Shown one piece after another: positions 59,423-64,000 of a DNA stretch of 64,000 nucleotides. How positions within the stretch are numbered: the first letter of the stretch is position 1; each line of letters begins with the position of its first letter. Both the position numbers and the translations under genes were made by a program. The notes under the pieces were generated by a model. The model ran no database searches. It was given only the letters and a program-made list of their open reading frames with translations, and had not been told where the DNA came from. This DNA comes from a virus, in IMG/VR virus record IMGVR_UViG_3300009163_003337, positions 1 through 64,000 of that record; one strand, written 5' to 3'.

Positions 59423-59430
59423 TATTTATT
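59423..59430 (-). promoter_or_regulatory. Late promoter variant (AATAAATA)
   Basis: Minus strand: one mismatch from consensus, 5 nt before the ATG at 59417. Confidence 0.55.
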
Positions 59431-59434
59431 ACAG

Positions 59435-59461
59435 TTGATCTTTTATTAGAGGGTATATAAT
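59435..59461 (+). promoter_or_regulatory. sigma70-like promoter of glycosyltransferase operon
   Basis: TTGATC (59435-59440), 15 nt, TATAAT (59456-59461), 10 nt to the ATG at 59472. Spacing is one shorter than in the other early promoters. Confidence 0.4.
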
Positions 59462-59471
59462 TAACAATGTA

Positions 59472-60335
59472 ATGGGTGACGAGAAATATAAAGTAGGTGT
59501 AGGCATTATAACGTGTAATCGGCCTGAATATTTGTATAACTTGTTAAATAGTATTAGACCATCGTGTGCTGTTGATGAGCTTGTAATAGTTAACGATGGT
59601 GGAAATATTCCAGGACCTAGTTTTACATCTACCTGTCCTGTTACCTATCTCAGGAACGTAACTAATTTAGGAGTAGGCAAATCAAAAAACAGAGCTATTC
59701 AGCGTCTTTTAGATGAAAAGTGTGATTATATCTTCATTATCGAAGATGATACAATTGTGCTAGATCTTGAAATATTCGACAAATATATTGAAGCAAGTAA
59801 AGAAACAGGTATACAGCACTTTAATTTTGGACCTGGTACACCATTTAATAGAAAGCAAACGATTACTAATTATGATCTACATAATAGACATTTGTTAGAT
59901 AATGAATCTAAACCTAATCCTAAGGTTACTATTGAATATCCTAATGATGTTAAGATTGATCTATATGAACACGTAGCAGGAGTATTTAGCTTTTTTACAA
60001 AAGAGATACTACAAAGTGTAGGCTTACACGATGATAGATTTTATAATGCGTGGGAACATGTTGACCATACATTTAGGATAATAAAGGCTGAAGGTCATCC
60101 ACCGTTTTGGTGGTTTGCTGATATACACGATAGTGTAAAATATTTGAGTATACCATCCGATTCTATTGATAGGAGCACGACATCGAACAATCAAGAAGAA
60201 TGGTTTAAAAATATAAACGCTGGAAGAGAGATATATCATAATATACACGGCTTTTATCCAAATATGTGTCCGCATACTAGTAAAGAAGATGTTATTAAAA
60301 CTCTTAAAAGTATAAAATCTAAATGGACGATCTAA
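59472..60335 (+). CDS. GT2-type glycosyltransferase 1
   Basis: 287 residues, first gene of the operon. GT-A fold: 'VGVGIITCNRPEYLYNLLNS', 'NVTNLGVGKSKNRAIQRLLD', 'DYIFIIEDDTIVLDLEIFDK' (Glu-Asp-Asp as DxD), then 'YNAWEHVDHTFRIIKAEGHP' (the ED/H acceptor side). Probably transfers a sugar onto a glycan or nucleotide. It overlaps the next gene by 13 nt. Substrate unknown. Confidence 0.78.
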   Translation: MGDEKYKVGVGIITCNRPEYLYNLLNSIRPSCAVDELVIVNDGGNIPGPSFTSTCPVTYLRNVTNLGVGKSKNRAIQRLLDEKCDYIFIIEDDTIVLDLEIFDKYIEASKETGIQHFNFGPGTPFNRKQTITNYDLHNRHLLDNESKPNPKVTIEYPNDVKIDLYEHVAGVFSFFTKEILQSVGLHDDRFYNAWEHVDHTFRIIKAEGHPPFWWFADIHDSVKYLSIPSDSIDRSTTSNNQEEWFKNINAGREIYHNIHGFYPNMCPHTSKEDVIKTLKSIKSKWTI

Positions 60336-61072
60336 CTTTAATTACCTGTTCTTATAATACACCTGATATAACACTAACAATGTTAAAGTCATGGATGTAT
60401 ATTCATAATAGAACGCAGCGACTTATTATTGTTGACAACTCAACAAATAGTGATACACGAGGCTTGCTATACGATCACAAAGTTCCATACACAACACACC
60501 CAGGAATGAGTCACGGTGATGGGGTTAATGAGGCTTTAAAGTTATGTAAAACAAAATATGCTTTACTTGTTGACACTGATGTTATATTCTTAAAAGATCA
60601 CAGTTCTATTTTTCAGCAATTCAAGGATATGGATTTGTCTATTATGGGTAAGGTAGAAGGTGACCGAGGCGGTAAATCTATCTATAATAGAGTCAATCCA
60701 TGGCATTGCTTTATTGATGTAGAAAAAATTAAACAACATAATATTACTTTCTTTGACGAGGAAAGAATGAAAGACAGTTTTAAGACTGATAAGATATATG
60801 ATATTGGATCTACATTTTTAGAAGATATTAAAAAGCATAACCTTAAAATTGGTAATGTAGATCTTTCAACTAGTTACTATATACACTTAGAGGGTATGAG
60901 TTGGTATAAAAATAAATTTGATGGTACTAAAGAAGATACAGGTATTGACTTTGGCGGTACACACAACAACCCTGCCTATGTAAGTGCTTATGAACAAAAA
61001 CACCAAGCTTTTCAAAACATAAAACAGCAATACGAGGGTGTTAAAATCTCAGATAAATTTATATATGAGTGA
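60323..61072 (+). CDS. GT2-type glycosyltransferase 2
   Basis: 249 residues, GT-A fold: 'LTLITCSYNTPDITLTMLKS', 'RLIIVDNSTNSDTRGLLYD', 'CKTKYALLVDTDVIFLKDHS' (Asp-Thr-Asp is the DxD site). The C-terminal part ('GIDFGGTHNNPAYVSAYEQK') is unassigned. It is coupled to both neighbours by overlaps and so part of the same operon. Confidence 0.75.
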   Translation: MDDLTLITCSYNTPDITLTMLKSWMYIHNRTQRLIIVDNSTNSDTRGLLYDHKVPYTTHPGMSHGDGVNEALKLCKTKYALLVDTDVIFLKDHSSIFQQFKDMDLSIMGKVEGDRGGKSIYNRVNPWHCFIDVEKIKQHNITFFDEERMKDSFKTDKIYDIGSTFLEDIKKHNLKIGNVDLSTSYYIHLEGMSWYKNKFDGTKEDTGIDFGGTHNNPAYVSAYEQKHQAFQNIKQQYEGVKISDKFIYE

Positions 61073-61868
61073 TATAACTTTTATTATACATCTACGTAAG
61101 GATACTGAGGAACGTGCTAAAAATGTAGATATAGTTATTGAATACTATAAAAATATACTACCTACTTGTAAATTTATAGTTATTGAAGACGATAAAATAC
61201 AAAATTTTAAATACTTAAAAGTTGATACAAGGATTCAATATATTCATTTTTATAATGAAGGTCAACATAACAAATGTAAAGGTTACAATATTGGGTTAAA
61301 TAGTTGTGAAACTACTATTATGTGTTTTCTTGATATTGACTGTATTGTAAGTAAGCAGAATATTGAAAAAGCCATTAACACGCTTGAGAATACAGACGGT
61401 TTATGTATAGGTTATAATGGTACTGCTATATATTTTAACTATACAGTTAAAGATAGGATAACTGATGCTACAGAATCTTTATATGACTTTTTAGAAACAT
61501 TTGTTGATACTGTTAATATACGTACTGGTTATGCAAATGAGTTTTATCATGTTGCTAACACAAGAGCTGTAGGTGGTATGTTATTAGGCTACAACCATAT
61601 TTTTAAAAATATTGGAGGGTTTAATCCTAACTTTAAAGGCTGGGGATACGAAGATAATGAAATAATAGTTCGTGCAAGAAAATTAAAAATACCTATCTAC
61701 TCTATCAACACCCCCAAACCATTTTTATTTCACCTACCGCACATTAGTGATGAAAATAAAAATAAAGAAGATACACATGCGTCATATAGACTTAATGAGC
61801 AAGAGTATTTAAAAATAACTAGATTTAGTTTAGAGCAGACGTTAGAATATATAAAATCTTGGAAATAA
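61065..61868 (+). CDS. GT2/galactosyltransferase-like glycosyltransferase 3
   Basis: 267 residues from the ATG at 61065 (MSDITFIIHLRKDT). 'TTIMCFLDIDCIVSKQNIE' has the DxD (Asp-Ile-Asp). The C-terminal 'KNIGGFNPNFKGWGYEDNEI' followed by IVRARKLKIPIY is the signature of galactosyltransferase-type Glyco_transf_7C domains (GGFdexfxGWGxEDxexxxR). It is probably a hexose or N-acetylhexosamine transferase. It overlaps the previous gene by 8 nt. Confidence 0.78.
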   Translation: MSDITFIIHLRKDTEERAKNVDIVIEYYKNILPTCKFIVIEDDKIQNFKYLKVDTRIQYIHFYNEGQHNKCKGYNIGLNSCETTIMCFLDIDCIVSKQNIEKAINTLENTDGLCIGYNGTAIYFNYTVKDRITDATESLYDFLETFVDTVNIRTGYANEFYHVANTRAVGGMLLGYNHIFKNIGGFNPNFKGWGYEDNEIIVRARKLKIPIYSINTPKPFLFHLPHISDENKNKEDTHASYRLNEQEYLKITRFSLEQTLEYIKSWK

Positions 61869-61869
61869 T

Positions 61870-62721
61870 ATGATTACAACTTTAAAAGGAATAGGCATGC
61901 CGTTTAATTATGAACACTCTTCGTGTTCAGATTTAATACCGAAAGACTTTAAATGGTCTCCCTGGTACGGTGATTATAATGTATATATTGATCATGGTAT
62001 GAAGAACCGAACACCAGATCTAAGTATAGATAAAGAAAGGCGGTTTGGATGGGTATGCGAATCTAAATTCGTAATTCCTGATGTATATAACTGGTTAGTT
62101 AAGAATCACGAAATTTTATTTGATAAGTATTTTTATAAAATTTTTACGTGTGAGCAAGAATTATTAAGTTTAAATAATAATTTTGTATATGCTTATTCAG
62201 GAAGTAATTATCCATGGATCAAGAAAGAATTGTGGATGGTTTATCCGAAATCAAAATTATGTTCTATGTTTTGTTCACATAAAATTATAACAGATGAGCA
62301 TGTATATAGGCATAAAGTAGCAAGGTATGCAATGTCAAAAAATATAGATGTTTATGGTGGTATAGTATCAACACCGCGCTCACATCTAGCTTTATGGGAT
62401 ACTAAAATTGACGGTATACGAGATTATATGTTTCATATAGTAGTTGAAAACGGTGTTACGGAGAATTATTTTACTGAAAAATTTACTGACTCCATAGCAG
62501 CAGGTGCGATACCCGTTTATAGAGGATCATCAAAAGTTTTAGAGATATTTGATCCTAACGGTATTATTGTACTCGAACCAGGCAAAGAAGAAGAAATTAT
62601 TAACAGCCTAACACCTGAACTATATAATACGAAGTTACAATTTGTACAAAAAAATCTAGACATTCTAAGAACACTAAAAACGTCAGATGATTATTTGTTT
62701 GATTGTATTAAAGCATTATGA
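61870..62721 (+). CDS. GT10-type (fucosyltransferase-like) glycosyltransferase
   Basis: 283 residues. The C-terminal half has the GT10 donor-binding pattern: 'KLCSMFCSHKIITDEHVYRH', 'KVARYAMSKNIDVYGG', then 'YMFHIVVENGVTENYFTEKF' and 'TDSIAAGAIPVYRGSSKVLE' (family: FENs...dYvTEKlxxAlxagxvPVvxG). GT10 enzymes usually add fucose from GDP-fucose in alpha-1,3 linkage. It is unusual in a phage and suggests decoration of a glycan. It lies 1 nt after the previous gene. Confidence 0.78.
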   Translation: MITTLKGIGMPFNYEHSSCSDLIPKDFKWSPWYGDYNVYIDHGMKNRTPDLSIDKERRFGWVCESKFVIPDVYNWLVKNHEILFDKYFYKIFTCEQELLSLNNNFVYAYSGSNYPWIKKELWMVYPKSKLCSMFCSHKIITDEHVYRHKVARYAMSKNIDVYGGIVSTPRSHLALWDTKIDGIRDYMFHIVVENGVTENYFTEKFTDSIAAGAIPVYRGSSKVLEIFDPNGIIVLEPGKEEEIINSLTPELYNTKLQFVQKNLDILRTLKTSDDYLFDCIKAL

Positions 62722-63287
62722 AGACATTATTTACTACATTTTATTACGATTATAATGATACTATGTATTATAAAAAATCTGCTGAAGCTCTCAAACAAAC
62801 AATTGAAAAGTTAGGCGGTCAAATATTAGTACATGCACCTAAGCTTAATGGTACGTATAATGATAACTGCTTACTTAAACCATCAATTATTCTCGAGACA
62901 CTTAAAACACAAAAGTGTAATATTATTTGGATAGATGCAGATTGTATAGTTAATAGTTTACCTACTGAAATGGATAATATTAATTATGATATGGCAGCTA
63001 TAACGAGAATACATGATATGAAGACACCTCACAGTGCGTTAATATTTTTTAAATATAGTGATGAAGTAATCTCGTTCGTTAATGACTGGATGTTAAAATG
63101 TAATGAGAAGCAGCAAGAAGCTAAAGATGGTAAATATAAAGGAGGTGATCATCATTTATTAATTGAGACGTTACGTGAACGTAAGGATATAAAATGTGCA
63201 ATGTTACAACCAACTGTAGCCTGCTCTGTAAATAAAAATGTAAAGGTGTTTATTAATATAAGCCCGGGTGGTCAACAGGGATTTTAA
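62718..63287 (+). CDS. Nucleotide-diphospho-sugar transferase-like protein
   Basis: 189 residues. 'NIIWIDADCIVNSLPTEMD' gives the DxD metal site (Asp-Ala-Asp) of GT-A enzymes; 'CLLKPSIILETLKTQK' and 'KYKGGDHHLLIETLRERKDI' fit small glycosyltransferase-like (GT77/DUF) proteins. The start overlaps the previous stop (ATGA). Sugar and acceptor are unknown. Confidence 0.65.
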   Translation: MKTLFTTFYYDYNDTMYYKKSAEALKQTIEKLGGQILVHAPKLNGTYNDNCLLKPSIILETLKTQKCNIIWIDADCIVNSLPTEMDNINYDMAAITRIHDMKTPHSALIFFKYSDEVISFVNDWMLKCNEKQQEAKDGKYKGGDHHLLIETLRERKDIKCAMLQPTVACSVNKNVKVFINISPGGQQGF

Positions 63288-63288
63288 T

Positions 63289-64000
63289 ATGAGTGAGTTA
63301 ACCATAACACATAACTCTGGCTTTTTTTCATGCTGCTCGGTTAGATTATATGATATTATAAATTTTTTTAACACACAAAAACGTCTACCGTCAACGATAA
63401 ATTCAAGCTTTCAATTTGCTTCGTACAAAATTAATCCATACGACCCTAACGAAGATTTAAATTCATTACTATTTAAAGGTACGCAATCCAATAATATTGA
63501 GTATGTTGAAGAGATTGATTATCATCACAATCACCAATTTACAGTATACAATCAACTCGATCTTAAAAATATAACACCATTCATTTATAAGTATTTTAGC
63601 CTGAGTGACGATATTGAAAAGTATAATAAAAAATTAGAAGAAAAATATAATATAGAATACGATAATACGGTTTCAGTCTTTTATCGTGGTAACGATAAAT
63701 CAACCGAGACAGGAATTGCATCCTATACAGAATTCTTTAATAAGTGTCAGCAAATTTACGAAAAGAATAACCAAATTAGATTTCTTATTCAAACTGATGA
63801 AGTAGAATTTAGAGATGAATTTCAACAAAATTTCAAACATTCGTTTTTCTTTCAAGAGATGCCTTGTATAAGAAGTAATAAAAATATAGCTTTACAACAT
63901 ATAATAAGCCCCGACCAAAGACATAAGTTTGCTCAGAGAATTTTAAGCTCAACAAGCATTGTATCTAAGTGTAATCACCTCGTTACACATTCAGGTAACT
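63289..64000 (+). CDS. Glycosyltransferase-like protein (GT11/GT23-like), 3' end missing
   Basis: An open frame from the ATG at 63289 runs off the right edge (237 codons visible). 'NTVSVFYRGNDKSTETG' resembles the H-x-R-R-G-D-K motif of GDP-fucose-binding fucosyltransferases (GT11/GT23/O-FucT); 'IRFLIQTDEVEF' and 'SIVSKCNHLVTHSGN' (family: S..S.C..VvtxxSN) agree. It follows the previous gene by 1 nt and so belongs to the same operon. If right, the operon has two fucosyltransferase-like enzymes. Confidence 0.6.
   Translation, partial: MSELTITHNSGFFSCCSVRLYDIINFFNTQKRLPSTINSSFQFASYKINPYDPNEDLNSLLFKGTQSNNIEYVEEIDYHHNHQFTVYNQLDLKNITPFIYKYFSLSDDIEKYNKKLEEKYNIEYDNTVSVFYRGNDKSTETGIASYTEFFNKCQQIYEKNNQIRFLIQTDEVEFRDEFQQNFKHSFFFQEMPCIRSNKNIALQHIISPDQRHKFAQRILSSTSIVSKCNHLVTHSGN

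Noticed and set aside
1-64000. tRNA genes, CRISPR arrays, insertion sequences, integrase or attachment sites
   Set aside because: No cloverleaf-like or regularly spaced repeats, transposase or integrase motifs were seen by eye. A tRNAscan run would be decisive.

Overview
The window is a stretch of an AT-rich genome of a T4-like contractile-tailed phage (distant T4 superfamily, most like the marine 'schizo/far-T4' type). The T4 core set is recognisable: baseplate gp25 and gp6, primase gp61, 5'-3' exonuclease (Rnh), clamp gp45, single-strand binding protein gp32, helicase gp41, UvsX, DNA polymerase gp43, recombination nuclease gp46/gp47, late sigma gp55, UvsW and a UvsY candidate. The host cannot be read from the sequence. 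No tRNA, integrase, CRISPR array or insertion sequence was found.

Layout. 1-21480 (+): late virion genes: gp25, gp6 (broken frame), two very large baseplate/tail proteins (the first with a PKD domain and a trypsin-like protease domain), propeller/LamG-like proteins, then a fibre block (gp10-C-like collar, two Mtd-N-type fibres, lectin-like fibre). 21497-35061 (mostly -): replication and recombination genes, a GT2 glycosyltransferase, a stand-alone class II glutamine amidotransferase and QueC. 35148-46456: a GIY-YIG homing endonuclease, DNA polymerase split by a 1-nt frame lesion, a GT-B glycosyltransferase, gp46, gp47, gp55, UvsW and UvsY. 46482-54183 (mostly +): many small-to-medium proteins that begin with the same kind of short leader and end it with a Leu/Ile/Val-x-Glu site. 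52845-57316: FolE, QueD, PhoH, a second homing endonuclease and QueE. 58107-64000: a fibre-like protein on the minus strand and an operon of six glycosyltransferase-like genes running off the end.

How the genes work together. FolE, QueD, QueE and QueC complete the route from GTP to preQ0; the glutamine amidotransferase close to QueC could be the other half of a split Gat-QueC-like enzyme, suggesting a 7-deazaguanine DNA modification (inference). About twelve proteins carry a putative capsid-targeting leader like that of T4 Alt and the T4 internal proteins. Behind these leaders lie a retropepsin-like protease, a pol-beta-type nucleotidyltransferase, a cytidylyltransferase-fold enzyme, a His/Cys-rich metal-binding protein, basic or Ala-rich DNA-binding-like tails and a membrane-segment protein. 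They look like a cargo packed in the head and injected with the DNA.

Regulation. T4-type late promoters (TATAAATA and close variants) sit at an almost fixed 5-6 nt before many start codons, and sigma70-like promoters (TTGxxx-N16-TATAAT) sit 5-8 nt before early genes. Most transcripts would therefore start at, or within a few bases of, the start codon. A second possible early/middle element, GGAAC-N5-TAWWAT, occurs before four minus-strand genes. There is no gene-free stretch longer than 300 bases. Four places show frame lesions (gp6, gp43, the 32059 gene, a tiny ORF at 48816), which are either sequencing indels or real recoding/mutation.
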